Counted from the stretch's first letter, positions 22,778-33,019 are shown. The stretch is DNA of 64,000 bases from Lithobates sylvaticus (GCA_028564925.1 CM053034.1:88765160-88829159); one strand, 5' to 3'. Notes: a model not told the origin generated them from the sequence alone. Numbers and translations: made by a program.

Positions 22778-22780
22778 TAA

Positions 22781-23134
22781 TTCTCTATTTATTTGTTTAG
22801 ATGCATGGACTTTCTCTCTGAAGTTTTAATTTTATACATTTATTAATCCTTAGTGATTTAGTCTAGTTTTTTAATTAGCGCTACACTATTTGTTTTAAAA
22901 CGTTTTTATTGAGGATTTGTATTTTGACCTTGAGTGTTATGGCGGCTTTTTAGGTTAGGATATTTGTTTGCGCCGATTGATTACTATTTATTTCTAATAA
23001 CCCTTGTTTGTGTTTCAGTGGGGGGTAGGAGTCACAACACAGACACTGGGTGTATTTTCTGTAGTCCACAACATACAAGTCACCCCCCCCCCCCCCCCTT
23101 TCTTGACATGTAACACACTGTCTAAAAAGGGTAA
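22781..23134. other. Unassigned left flank of the DIRS element
   Basis: AT-rich text with a C-run of about 17 bases at 23083-23099. No gene or terminal repeat was recognised. Confidence 0.45.
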
Positions 23135-23248
23135 TTTTCCCTAATCGTCTTTCAGGACAGCACCTGAGAGAGTGACTCCTCCCTTTGTCCACAGGAAACA
23201 CCTCTTCCACCAAACTTTAAAAGGAGGCTCCTTCCCACATATGGTCAG
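23135..23248 (+). repeat. DIRS left inverted terminal repeat
   Basis: It begins AATTTTCCCTAATCGTC-like text and ends CCCACATATGGTCAG. It is the near-exact reverse complement of 28400-28520 apart from the outermost bases and a 7-base repeat in the right copy. Confidence 0.93.
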
Positions 23249-23814
23249 TTTTTGTGTTTCCTCCGGAGGGAACACTTCGTGGGAGACAGGGCTCTTAGGT
23301 GCTATCCTGAGAGCCTAGGATCCTACTCCACCATTTTTTCATACCTCAGGGGAGCTGTCCCTCCCATTCCACAGCGATGCTACGGTGCTGATGGCTGGGC
23401 TCCTTCTCCTCCTTCATGGTGCTCACTGGAGCTAGACTGCTGTGGGTTCTGCCCCTGGGTGGCGGTGTACAGCAGCAATGGCCGGCTTGTTTTTTGAAAT
23501 GTATGCCGGTCCAGTTGCTGCTGTTTGAAAACGCCGCCGCCATCTTGGGGGTGGCATGCTGTGCTCCATCCGCCGGAAGTGAGGCGTCCGGAAGGGGGCG
23601 GGGCCTACGGAGCAGGCGCGCGGCGTCATTTCCGCCGGAAGTCGCAGGAGGAGAAGGGAGGGACGGGGCTGGTGCTTATTTAGCTGGTTCCGGTCCGGCG
23701 CACAGGCGCTATTGGAGTCCGGAACCGGCGTTTTAGCCACGAGTTATCGCAAGCGCCTCATCAATGGAGTCGGCAGCAGCGAGTGGGACAGGCACAAGCA
23801 CCAGCAAGGCTCAG

Positions 23815-24011
23815 GTAAGGGACAGTATTTGCTGTCCTCCCTTACCTTAAGGTCTCTCTCTCCTACCCCCCCCCCCCTCCCCCGGTGGCAGGGGCCTGTC
23901 TGGGCACATGAAGCAGTTGCTTTTTCTTTCATTGTGCACCTGTGGTGAGCCTTTCAATAGGGAATGGGTTGTCTCACGGGGTTGGGTTTTTTCTTCTTTT
24001 TCTCATGGCAG
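23815..24011 (+). other. Possible spliceosomal intron in the DIRS 5' region
   Basis: A consensus donor CAG/GTAAGG at 23811-23820 and an acceptor preceded by a pyrimidine-rich tract, TTCTTTTTCTCATGGCAG, ending at 24011, bracket about 197 bases just upstream of the gag-like coding region. To my recollection introns have been described in some DIRS-like elements. This is inference from splice-site consensus only. Confidence 0.45.
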
Positions 24012-25292
24012 GCCAAAAGCTCTGATCCAGTGAAAAGGAAATGCCCCTCATGTAAAGCTAAACTACCAGAGGGATGGAAGAAGACCTTATGTCAGGTCTG
24101 CATAGATGCACTAGTGAAAGAAGAAGCTTCCTCCGCTTGCAGCGATCTGATCGCATCAGTCAAAAAGGAGCTTGATGCGACTATACAGTCTTTCCGCTCT
24201 TCACTAGTGAACCCATCCCTGAGTCAACCCTCTGCCTCACAATCCTCCCTAGGCTCACCTGTGATCCCGTCGGTAGAGAATGAGTTATCTCTCACCCAAG
24301 AGGGACTTTCCCCCACCCAGTCTAGAGAAGAATCTGAGGGGGATGAAGAAGGTGAGGAATTCCCTTCTAAGTTTAAATTGTCTTTGGAACAGGTGGATGG
24401 CCTGTTGAAGGCAATTTGTACTACCTTAGGGTTAGAGGAGGAGAAAAAAGAGTTGTCCCTGCATGACAAAATGTACGCAGGACTCAGCGAACCTAAGAGT
24501 CGCAGTTTCCCAGTGCACCCAGTCATATCTGAGGCTATTAAAAAGGAGTGGGCAGAGCCAGAAAGGAAGCCTTTTTTCCCTAAAAACTTAAAAAGGCGTT
24601 TTCCTTTCGATGAGAACCCGGCAGAAGTCTGGAATAAAAATCCAAAACTTGATGCCGCCTTCTCCCAGGTCTCAAGATCGACTGACCTAGCATTCGAAGA
24701 CATGGGAGTATTAAAAGACCCCATGGACAAGAGGTTGGACTTGCAGCTAAAAAGAGCTTGGCAATCCATTATGGGAAACCTAAAACCTGCTATGGCGACT
24801 ACGGTCGTTTCCAGAAATATGGAGTTCTGGTTAAACCAACTTAAGGCCCATATTGCAGCAGACTCCCCAAAACAAGAAATTTTGGAATCTTTCTCTACCC
24901 TCTCAACTGCAGTAGCATATATATCTGATGCTTCAGCTGAGTCTATTAAAATGACAGCCAGATCTGCAGCCCTGGCTAACTCAGCCCGAAGGGCTTTATG
25001 GTTAAAAACCTGGCCAGGAGACGCGGCTTCCAAGAAACAACTCTGTGGAATCCCGTTTCAGGGTGACTTACTTTTTGGCCCTGACTTGGACGCTGTGTTA
25101 GATAGGACAGCGGATAAAAAGAAGTCTTTTCCAATCAAAAAGAAAAAGCAACCAGCAAAAAAGTTTTTTCGTCCCCCCCGGGCTCAGGAAAGTAGACCCC
25201 AGGAGAAAAGGAGGAACTGGACGTCGCAGAAAGGTAAGGGAAAGGGAAATGTCCTTTTCCATCCTCCTGCGACCTCCGGAAAGACCCAATGA
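23964..25292 (+). CDS. DIRS gag-like ORF1
   Basis: Open for 442 codons. The first 16 or so residues, poly-Phe rich, probably come from the intron-like tract and not from the true protein start. Near the N-terminus a CPSC...CQVC pattern (about residues 28-46) suggests a small zinc-binding motif. The middle is acidic and Ser-rich, and the C-terminus is very basic (KKKKQPAKKFFRPPRAQ). It has no enzymatic motif. By position it is the gag-like protein of DIRS, presumably packaging element RNA. It overlaps the start of the RT frame by about 40 bases. Confidence 0.8.
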   Translation: MGCLTGLGFFFFFSWQAKSSDPVKRKCPSCKAKLPEGWKKTLCQVCIDALVKEEASSACSDLIASVKKELDATIQSFRSSLVNPSLSQPSASQSSLGSPVIPSVENELSLTQEGLSPTQSREESEGDEEGEEFPSKFKLSLEQVDGLLKAICTTLGLEEEKKELSLHDKMYAGLSEPKSRSFPVHPVISEAIKKEWAEPERKPFFPKNLKRRFPFDENPAEVWNKNPKLDAAFSQVSRSTDLAFEDMGVLKDPMDKRLDLQLKRAWQSIMGNLKPAMATTVVSRNMEFWLNQLKAHIAADSPKQEILESFSTLSTAVAYISDASAESIKMTARSAALANSARRALWLKTWPGDAASKKQLCGIPFQGDLLFGPDLDAVLDRTADKKKSFPIKKKKQPAKKFFRPPRAQESRPQEKRRNWTSQKGKGKGNVLFHPPATSGKTQ

Positions 25293-26607
25293 CTTGGGCC
25301 TCCCAGTAGGGGGAAGACTTCAGAGTTTTCTCCCTCCTTGGGCCAGCATGACAGAAAATCGATATATTCTAGACATGCTCTCCCAGGGTTACAAAATAGA
25401 GTTTTTGGAACCCCCGCCAGAAAAATTCTATGTGACAAACCTATCGAGGGACGTCACAAAGGCCCTAGTTATGAAGAACCTGTTAAAGGATCTGAGATAC
25501 CAGAGGGTCATTGTTTCGGTACCCCCGGAAGAACGGGGCAGGGGGTTCTACTCTCACATTTTTTTGATAAAAAAGCCATCAGGGAGCTACAGGTTAATCC
25601 TCAACCTAAAACCCCTGAACAGATTGGTCCATTACAAAAAATTTTGCATGGATTCAATTTTCTCAGTCAGGAACATGCTGACAAAAGGGTGCTTCATGGC
25701 ATCTATAGACTTAAAAGATGCTTACCTGCACATTCCCATAGCTCCGCAGTCTCAAAAGTTCTTGAGATTCGCAGTGAATATGGGCAAAGAGATTGTACAC
25801 CTGCAGTTCAGGGCCCTTCCCTTCGGCCTTTCGTCAGCCCCTCGTATCTTTACGAAGGTAATGGCAGAGGCTCTCGCCCCTCTTCGTCTTCAGGGGGTTG
25901 CGGTAATCCCGTACCTAGACGACCTCCTCTTCTTTGCCCCCTCCAGGGAGAGGTTGCAGGAGGATCTGGCTGGGGCTCGCGGTCACCTGGAGGCTCTGGG
26001 GTGGCTAGTAAACGTCCCAAAATCAAACCTCAATCCAACCCAGAAGATACTCTTTCTGGGGTTCCAGATAGACTCAGTGGAACAAAGGATTTTTCTCCCA
26101 GAGGAGAAAAAGGTCAGGATTCAGAGGGCGGTTTCAGCTCTTCAAACGAACCAGTTGGTTTCAGTGAGAAGAATCATGTCAGTTTTGGGGACTTTGACTT
26201 CTTCGATGCCTGCCATCCAGTGGGCAAGGAGGCATTTCAGGCCCCTCCAGAGGTTCCTCTTAGGAACGTGGGATCACAGGTCAGAGAGCCTCGACACCAG
26301 GGTAAGAGTTCCTCCCAGGGTCAGACGCTCGCTGTGGTGGTGGAGGGGTCAGGAAGTTCTACAGAAAGGCCTTCTTTGGTCCTTCCCAACAGAAAAGGTG
26401 GTCACAACGGACGCCAGTATGTGGGGATGGGGGGCACACATGGGTCAGGACTTGGCACAGGGGACATGGTCTCAGGACGAATCCAGAAGATCGTCAAATT
26501 GGAGAGAATTAAAAGCAGTCGCTGCAGCTTTAGCTGCCTTCTCCCCATACCTCCTAGGGTGCCATGTCCGGATACTGTCAGACAACGCCACTACAGTAGC
26601 CACTTAA
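25249..26607 (+). CDS. DIRS reverse transcriptase / RNase H ORF
   Basis: Open for 452 codons. RT motifs in order: FLIKKPSGSYRLILNLKPLN (about 105-124), ASIDLKDAYLHIPI (151-164), LPFGLSSAPRIFTKVM (190-205) and the catalytic YLDDLLFF (222-229). This set is characteristic of DIRS and related RTs. RNase H features follow: TTDASMWGWGAHMG, NWRELKAV and a late LSDNATT, so the three acidic positions are visible. Its product would copy element RNA to DNA and remove the RNA strand. It overlaps the recombinase frame over most of its length, as is common in this family. Confidence 0.92.
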   Translation: MSFSILLRPPERPNDLGLPVGGRLQSFLPPWASMTENRYILDMLSQGYKIEFLEPPPEKFYVTNLSRDVTKALVMKNLLKDLRYQRVIVSVPPEERGRGFYSHIFLIKKPSGSYRLILNLKPLNRLVHYKKFCMDSIFSVRNMLTKGCFMASIDLKDAYLHIPIAPQSQKFLRFAVNMGKEIVHLQFRALPFGLSSAPRIFTKVMAEALAPLRLQGVAVIPYLDDLLFFAPSRERLQEDLAGARGHLEALGWLVNVPKSNLNPTQKILFLGFQIDSVEQRIFLPEEKKVRIQRAVSALQTNQLVSVRRIMSVLGTLTSSMPAIQWARRHFRPLQRFLLGTWDHRSESLDTRVRVPPRVRRSLWWWRGQEVLQKGLLWSFPTEKVVTTDASMWGWGAHMGQDLAQGTWSQDESRRSSNWRELKAVAAALAAFSPYLLGCHVRILSDNATTVAT

Positions 26608-27938
26608 ACAATCAGGGAGGCACAAGGAGCAAGTCCTTGTATCTTCTATCGGCAGAGATTATGGATTGGGCAGAAACCAGTCTTCTGTCTCTATCCGCTG
26701 TCCACCTAAAAGGCACGTTGAACCAGGTGGCAGATTATCTAAGCCGACAGACAGTGCAGGAAGCAGAGTGGAGCCTAAACACAGAGGTGTTCACTCTAAT
26801 CTCCAGTATCTGGGGCCTTCGGCAGGTAGACCTGTTCGCCTCAAGAAGGAACACCCAGCTTCCTCAATTTTTTTTCCCTCGAGAGAAACGACGGTTCTCT
26901 AGGGACAGACGCCTTAGCACAGCAGTGGAATTTTCAACTGGGGTACGCTTTTCCCCCCTTTCAGCTAATTCCACTGGTGCTGAGGAAAATACAAAAAGAG
27001 GGTGTTTCAGTAATCCTGATAACCCCGTTTTGGCCAAAAAGGGCTTGGTTTTCTCTGATCCTACAGTTGGCAGTCAAACCAGGTTGGCACCTCCCGCTGA
27101 GACCAGATTTGTTAACTCAGGGGCCAGTGCATCATCCAGATGTAAGCAGGCTAAAACTCTCTGCTTGGTATCTGAGGAGCAATTGCTAAAAAGCAAAGGC
27201 TTTTCGGAAAGACTAATTTCCACTTTGCTCTCCAGTAGAAAGAAAGTAACCAGGGCCATTTATGGCAAGGTTTGGAAGGTCTACGCGTCCTTTTGTCATG
27301 CAGAACATAGAGATGTAAAAAACCTAGTCTCAGTTCTGGAATTTCTGCAAAAAGGGGCAGATAGAGGGCTCGCCGTCAGCACTCTTAAAGTGCAGGTGTC
27401 AGCTTTAGGGGTCTATTTAGAAAGATCACTATCCTCAGTACCCTTAATCACAAGATTTTTCAAAGCGCTCTCCAGGGCTAGACCGGTCCCAGTAAGATCT
27501 TTTCCCTCATGGGACCTCTCCGTAGTCTTGCAGGCCCTTACTAAAGAGCCTTTTGAGCCCCTGCAGAGCATTTCCCTTAAGAACTTAACCCTTAAAACAA
27601 TTTTTCTTGTAGCAATCACTTCAGCCAGAAGGATTAGCGAACTGCACGCTCTGTCAGTAAAAGAGCCCTTCCTATCAGTTTTTTCAGACAGAATTGTCCT
27701 TAAAGTAGATCCGGGGTTTTTGCCGAAGGTAGCGAGCTCCCATAACAGATCCCAGGAGATTACTCTCCCAACTTTCTGTTCTAACCCGAAGGGCAATAAG
27801 AAAGAGCAGTTTCACAACCTGGACGTAAGACGTACCTTGTTGCATTATTTAGAAGTTACAGGGGGCTTTAGAGTTTCAGACTCTTTGTTCTCTTTTCTGG
27901 AAATAAGAAAGGCAAGCAGGCATCCAAGGCTTCCTTAG
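25338..27938 (+). CDS. DIRS tyrosine recombinase frame
   Basis: This frame is open for 866 codons. The recombinase-like portion is the 3' third, about 27130-27938. It includes an N-terminal core-binding region (KSKGFSERLISTLLSSRKKV, VWKVYASFCHAEHRDVKNLV) and the box containing the first catalytic Arg (TSARRISELHALSVKEPFLS). Upstream the frame overlaps the RT/RNase H gene and its coding status there is doubtful, although around 26600-26800 it carries HLKGTLNQVADYLSRQ, an RNase H C-terminal type motif. DIRS elements integrate with this enzyme in place of a DDE integrase. Confidence 0.8.
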   Translation: MGQHDRKSIYSRHALPGLQNRVFGTPARKILCDKPIEGRHKGPSYEEPVKGSEIPEGHCFGTPGRTGQGVLLSHFFDKKAIRELQVNPQPKTPEQIGPLQKILHGFNFLSQEHADKRVLHGIYRLKRCLPAHSHSSAVSKVLEIRSEYGQRDCTPAVQGPSLRPFVSPSYLYEGNGRGSRPSSSSGGCGNPVPRRPPLLCPLQGEVAGGSGWGSRSPGGSGVASKRPKIKPQSNPEDTLSGVPDRLSGTKDFSPRGEKGQDSEGGFSSSNEPVGFSEKNHVSFGDFDFFDACHPVGKEAFQAPPEVPLRNVGSQVREPRHQGKSSSQGQTLAVVVEGSGSSTERPSLVLPNRKGGHNGRQYVGMGGTHGSGLGTGDMVSGRIQKIVKLERIKSSRCSFSCLLPIPPRVPCPDTVRQRHYSSHLNNQGGTRSKSLYLLSAEIMDWAETSLLSLSAVHLKGTLNQVADYLSRQTVQEAEWSLNTEVFTLISSIWGLRQVDLFASRRNTQLPQFFFPREKRRFSRDRRLSTAVEFSTGVRFSPLSANSTGAEENTKRGCFSNPDNPVLAKKGLVFSDPTVGSQTRLAPPAETRFVNSGASASSRCKQAKTLCLVSEEQLLKSKGFSERLISTLLSSRKKVTRAIYGKVWKVYASFCHAEHRDVKNLVSVLEFLQKGADRGLAVSTLKVQVSALGVYLERSLSSVPLITRFFKALSRARPVPVRSFPSWDLSVVLQALTKEPFEPLQSISLKNLTLKTIFLVAITSARRISELHALSVKEPFLSVFSDRIVLKVDPGFLPKVASSHNRSQEITLPTFCSNPKGNKKEQFHNLDVRRTLLHYLEVTGGFRVSDSLFSFLEIRKASRHPRLP

Positions 27939-28215
27939 CTAGATGGATCAAGACAGCTATTTCTACTGCTTACAATGAGTCGGGTCAATCCCCCCCTAAG
28001 GGGGTTAGGGCTCATTCAACTAGGGCTCAGGCCACTACATGGGCAGAAAGAGCTGGTGCCACTCCAGATCAGATCTGTAAGGCGGCTACGTGGTCAAGTA
28101 TGTCTACATTTGTCCGTCATTACAGGCTGGACCTCCTGTCAGCAGGAGACCAGGCTTTTGGCAGAAAGGTTCTGCAGGCTGTGGTCCCTCCCTAAGGGGG
28201 TAAGTCTCTATTATC

Positions 28216-28305
28216 CTCTCAGGTGCTGTCCTGAAAGACGATTAGGGAAAAATCAAGTTAGACTTACCGGTAACTTGTTTTCCAAGAGTCTTTCAGGACA
28301 GCAGC
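28216..28305. repeat. DIRS internal complementary region
   Basis: CTCAGGTGCTGTCCTGAAAG...GATTAGGGAAAA is the complement of the left outer end. It passes directly into AATCAAGTTAGACTTACCGG...CTTTCAGGACAGCA, the complement of the right outer end. In DIRS models this region templates joining of the two ends into a circle, so the junction here shows where the element's termini lie. Confidence 0.92.
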
Positions 28306-28399
28306 ATCCCGCCCTAATGTGTTTTACATATATATATACTGTGACTAACCATATCTCGATTATGTGTTCCAGTTTGGGGCCGGAGGTTCTCTACTACAA

Positions 28400-28547
28400 C
28401 TGACCATATGTGGGAAGGAGCCTCCTTTTAAAGTTTAAAGTTTGGTGGAAGAGGTGTTTCCTGTGGACAAAGGGAGGAGTCACTCTCTCAGGTGCTGTCC
28501 TGAAAGACTCTTGGAAAACAAGTTACCGGTAAGTCTAACTTGATTTT
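28400..28547 (-). repeat. DIRS right inverted terminal repeat
   Basis: It begins CTGACCATATGTGGGAAGGA, runs through GAGGAGTCACTCTCTCAGGT and ends with a right-specific extension ACAAGTTACCGGTAAGTCTA. The extension has no partner in the left repeat but is matched in the internal complementary region. Confidence 0.93.
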
Positions 28548-28760
28548 TTTTTTTTATTCTGTGACTCTGCCAAGGTAAATCTATTATTTTTTTTGTCCTC
28601 CTGAGTTTTTGTGTTTATGATGTGACATCATAGAACACCATTGTCTCTCCTGGCTCTAACTTCAATCCACATATGTATGTAAAATTCTTGGGAGTTTTGA
28701 ATATGGTGTACTATGTGGCCAACTAAGGGTGACAGGATAGTAGACTGTTATGTAGAAATG
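28548..28760. other. Right flank of the DIRS element
   Basis: T-rich start, then unassigned sequence up to the next hAT duplication. Confidence 0.45.
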
Positions 28761-28768
28761 TTATATAT

Positions 28769-29123
28769 CAGGGGTCTCCCAAACTTTCTAAACAAAGAGC
28801 CAGTTGATTGTCCTTCAGACTTCAGGGAGGACAGACTGGCCTTTAGGGGGGGGAAAAATATCCCAGCATCAGAGGGAGTAAACATACCCTCATCACTGGT
28901 GTTATTGGAAGAAATTTTGCCCCATAATATGTGTCATTGTGACCCATTTTTGGCGTCATCGGGAGGAACTGTGCCCCATAGTTGATGTCATTGGTGGATA
29001 TTGGCCCTATAGTTGCTGTCATTAGGAGGAATTGTGCCCTTCGCTGGTAAAAAGCAAACCGAGTCGGATAAAAGCAAGCAAAGGGCCAAATCCAGCCCCT
29101 GGGCCATAGTTTGGAGACCATCG
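28769..29123. mobile_element. hAT-type MITE with internal short repeats
   Basis: TTATATAT (28761-28768) and TTATAGAT (29124-29131) match at 7 of 8 positions. The ends are CAGGGGTCTCCCAAACTTTC and, from the right, CGATGGTCTCCAAACTATGG. The interior repeats a unit of about 30 bases containing GGAGGAA(C/T)TGTGCCCCATAG, decayed. It has no transposase. Confidence 0.82.
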
Positions 29124-29131
29124 TTATAGAT

Positions 29132-30349
29132 GACAGAGTTGATGCTGCTCACAATTGGTCTTAAAGGGATCTTAGATTCCAATCAGGCATGATGTAGCTT
29201 CCCAGGGGTAGAAACATTGGTATGTAACCTGATCAATGGTTTTTACCTTTACTGGCCATTGTAAATAGTCTATTTTATCTTCTTTTTTTTTTTTTTTTGT
29301 AACAGCTAGTGGGGCATATATTTAGTGATTCTTAAGTGTTGGCATCACTGAGAAGAATGGTAACTTTACAAAGGTAATTAAATGTATTCATGACCACTGT
29401 GCAGCTATGGTATGGTATGGTAATACTTAGATGTCTACTAAGTTTTGAAAGAGCCCTCCACTCTAATGGTATCATATTGGAAGGAGGTGCTTTGGCACTG
29501 GATAGAACCCTCCAGAGTCATTCAGCCTTTTCTACTGGTATGTGGTTGTTGTGGATAGAAGATTCAGTAGTTGTGTGATGATATCCACTACAGGGACACA
29601 TCAAATGACTACAGCAAAATTCACGTCCTTGGCTCATACATACTTTTCTGGCTGTCTAAGGTTCTCCAATATATTCCAAGAATCCCTGATCTCATAGATG
29701 CTAGGAATCCCTGCAAAAAGAAGACAGGTACAAGTAAAGAGAATTCTACAGACAATAAGCAAATTCACAATAAAACCACATTTTGTCACATGTTGCCCGA
29801 AGGGTAACACTGAATGCATTTAGCCTCAGTACACACTAGAATACAGAGCGGGAAACCAATTTCCTGCACCGCATTCAAAGTGCACTGCCATTGCAATCTC
29901 CTGTGGGTGTCAGTGCAAATCTTGCCATGGCACTGGGCACATACAGTACATACACTCTGGGAGAACAGAGAAGCATTTTCTATGGGCACATGTATAGAGA
30001 GGCATGCCACAGTACATTTATATTTATAAACTCTTTAGCTAGGACCAAACTGACCACATTTTCACTCCAGTGTTGCATGAAAATATCATAAGGATTGCTT
30101 AATATGTGTAAATTGCAAAATAATTCAGTCATATGGGGTCACAAGACAATGCTGAACGCACATTAACAGAATCTGCTGCAATAAGCGACTAATGTAGAAA
30201 CTAGTGAACCTGATTACGAGATTGAAGACAAAACTGGGAAGTCGTATGCAACATTGCTGCCAAATATTCTTTACTCAAGTGCTTCTTACCTTTCAAGTAT
30301 GTTTGCCATGAAAACATTAGTGAATGTCAAGTGCTGGGGCAAACTGTTT
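29132..30349. other. Unassigned interval
   Basis: A T-run at 29282-29298 and low-complexity GGTATGGTATGG near 29410. No coding or terminal-repeat evidence. Confidence 0.45.
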
Positions 30350-30545
30350 ATTTTCTGCTCTCGTGAGCAGTTGGCCAAATAAAATCTTGTCTTTGGAGAT
30401 GACTGAACTGATTTGGAGATTTTAACTGGAGGACATCTGCAGTGAATTTCAGCCTAAACCACTACCAACCTATCAACCTAAACCACTAACAATCTGCAAT
30501 GTTTTTTCATTTTCTTTTTGGTTTGTGTAAAATAAAAATGCTCCA
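30350..30545 (+). repeat. Unclassified repeat, inverted partner of 17490-17660
   Basis: CTCTCGTGAGCAGTTGGCC, GAGGACATCTGCAGTGAATT and GTGTAAAATAAAAATGCTCC correspond to the complementary text at 17490-17660. A local repeat of CCTAAACCACTA lies inside. AATAAA occurs at the downstream end. Confidence 0.7.
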
Positions 30546-30959
30546 CGTATACCAGCCCAGCACACCCGGCATACCGAGTGGTATCCGTCTAGCAAGAGAG
30601 CTGTGAGCATATGGTTCCTTTTTAAAACTGAACTATACTCCCCTCCATATCAGTGCGGTGGTGTTCCAGAGTTCCCTCGCATGCCATTTGAAATTTACCG
30701 ATGGTCTTGTTCTCGGTTCCAGTCTTCGGCCATTTGGATTGGCTGGGCAGAGATGGCATCACTCCTGCGCATGAGCAGGTATTCATTAATCTCAGCAGAC
30801 GTCAACATTTTATACTGAGCTCTGTGTATAGTGCTGACAGTTGGGTAGAAAACTTTAATGCAGAAGAGACATGCTCCCTCTTGGTTCACTTTATTTTTTA
30901 TTTAATACTTGACTTTAACATTTGCATACTAGCCCATGAGCCCTTTAAATCAAGTGAAG

Positions 30960-31262
30960 GTTTCTGTGATGACACCTGTTTATTTATGCAAATATCAAAT
31001 CGGCCAATCATGTGGCAGGAGTGGAACACAAAAAAATCATGCAGATACAGGTCAGGAACTTCAGTAAATGTTTACATCAAACCAAAGATTTTGAAAAAAA
31101 AAACGAACTCAGTGATTTTGTCCATGGTATGATTGTTTGAGCTAGGCAGGCTGGTTTAAGTCTTTCTGTACCTGCTGTTTACTGGGAATTTTTAACGCAC
31201 AAGTTCCAGATTTTACAGAGGTGCAAAAAACAGAAAACATCCAGTGAGCAGCAGTCAATGGT
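30960..31262 (+). pseudogene. Tc1 element 5' fragment
   Basis: The text TGCAAATATCAAATCGGCCA, ATCATGTGGCAG and CATGCAGATACAGGTCAGGA matches the 5' region of a Tc1 family known from frogs and fish. It continues into degraded DNA-binding-domain coding sequence (SVILSMV near 31120, then CCAGTGAGCAGCAGT). The 3' two-thirds and both clear termini are missing. Confidence 0.65.
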
Positions 31263-32464
31263 TTTTCTTTTCCCAAATTACACTAAATATACCACTAAAT
31301 ATACCATCCTTGAAAGAACTAGTTTGAGACCAAATAGGACTTAGGTGGGGTAAAGGCTATTGTTCGTCAACTACCTCCTTTATTCCCACTGCTTCATGTC
31401 TCAGTAATACATTGTTTCAGAGGTGGTACTACACAGTTTAAGAACAGGTAGTGCTTTATGATGGTATGATTTTTTTTTTATTATTAATTATTTTTTCAAA
31501 CTAGCATTAGCTGGCCTGCAAGCTGAGCTGATAAATTATGCACGGGCTTAATAAGAGTTTTAGGCTTTTCCTTCCTGTATCACACAATCATGTGGTTCAC
31601 TCCACAAAATGCTCTTTAACTCTCCCTTTATGGCTGTGTGATGGATAGCTCCAATATTGATTCAATCTTATTACGCAATTTATTAATTTACCATATCAAA
31701 TTACCTTTGAACTTTTCAAATAGACCCCAAAAACCGCAGTGGTAGACAGTGATTCACAGCATTTATAATGGGCCTGGCACCCCACATGAGATAGCCACTT
31801 ATCTAAAGCGAGGAATCACTTGGATGGCACAGACTGTAATCACATAATTGGGGGTATTGCCTGTTGTACTGCACGCACTTATAGGATCCAGTGACTGAAT
31901 GCTTGCTGGAAAAATTAAGGACCGTTTACAGCTGACCTTTTTAAAAATGTAACAGGGCCGACACTCAAATTGTACCTATAATTGCCACTGCATAGGAAGA
32001 ACAGAGAGCTAGTCCATGCAGGGACCCCGCATGCCTTGTGGTGCATGGCATTTCTCTAAAATGGCATTTTCTCTTTTTTTTTTTTTTTTTTTATTGCAAA
32101 GGGGCTCTTAAGATTATTTCTAGATCTTGGGGAACCCCTGCTAAAAACCATTTATCAAAATTAAAACGGAAAAGATGTCTCTTGAATTGGAATGAGGTCA
32201 TTGAGAAGAGTGTGCTCTTACAGTGCTGGCCAAAATTCCACACTTTTCAGATAGCTAAAAAGATCATTGGGGTCATACCACTGGCTCTCCCAAACAGCAT
32301 TGTTCTTGAAACCGGACTGGCACCATCAGATGATAATTCAATCCACCACAGCTCAAGGAAGACCTATTAGCCGTTGAAAACACCCTGTAGCATCACAGAA
32401 CCCTGGTTGATTAGAATGACTGCTATAAATACACATATGAATCCATAGCATGCGTCTCTGGAAT
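31263..32464. other. Unassigned interval
   Basis: T-runs at about 31471 and 32071-32092. Text near 32210-32340 (CAGTGCTGGCCAAAATTCCA) may be a decayed repeat. No gene is supported. Confidence 0.4.
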
Positions 32465-32472
32465 CCCTAGTT

Positions 32473-33019
32473 CATCCTTTTTCAACCAGGGTGCCTTCTG
32501 GGTTCTTTAGGGGTGCCTTTACAAGTGTCTAAAAATGTGCCCATGAACCAGAGTACATCAAACCTGCCTTTTTGGTACACAAAGCTACAGTTTTTTCTGT
32601 TTTTTTTTTTTTTTTTTGTGGAGCATTACAACGTTGGGCACCATATGAGCCTGCCACTGCCATCCTAACAACTAAAGATGTCATCGGTTGATAAGGAGGA
32701 TGTGGGACACCTTCACAGCATCCTTATTTGCCTCTCCCCTGACCCTCTGTCGGCACTGGGGCCGTGTTATTGTAGCTGAGAGAGGGAGAAAAGCTGAGGG
32801 TGAACAGAAATCCTAGAATTTTAGTCCGTACCAGTTTGTGAATGAAACTAATCACCCTTAACATAAAGTGGTCCACATGAATGTTGCTGCAATATGTAAA
32901 ACGATAAGTTATTATTTATTTATTTTTTTTCTTCATTTTTTTTGCATTTTGGAATGGGGTGCCTCCAGACTGTGCAGAATTTTAAAGGGTGCCTTGGCTG
33001 AAAAGGTTGAGAAACACTG
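32473..33019. mobile_element. hAT-type element, family member 1
   Basis: CCCTAGTT (32465-32472) and CCCTAGTC (33020-33027) match at 7 of 8 positions. The right end inward reads CAGTGTTTCTCAACCTTTTC and the left CATCCTTTTTCAACCAGGGT. The body is closely related to the outer element at 33121-36254 (shared: GGGGTGCCTCCAG, GAATTTTAAAGGGTGCCTTG, CACAGCATCCTT). It serves as the uninterrupted reference for that copy. Confidence 0.83.

Larger units (their letters stand above)
23135..28547 (+). mobile_element. DIRS-type tyrosine-recombinase retrotransposon, near-whole
   Basis: About 5.4 kb with three DIRS hallmarks: inverted terminal repeats, an internal complementary region near the 3' end that matches the outer edges of both repeats, and genes in the order gag-like, RT/RNase H and tyrosine recombinase. 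There are no direct LTRs and no target duplication, as expected for DIRS. The left and right inverted repeats are almost identical and the reading frames are long, so the copy is probably young. It looks nearly whole, with about two apparent breaks. Treated here as a fossil. Confidence 0.95.

Noticed and set aside
24224-25033. 269-codon frame on the - strand
   Set aside because: It is the antisense shadow of the DIRS gag-like gene, with no homology of its own.
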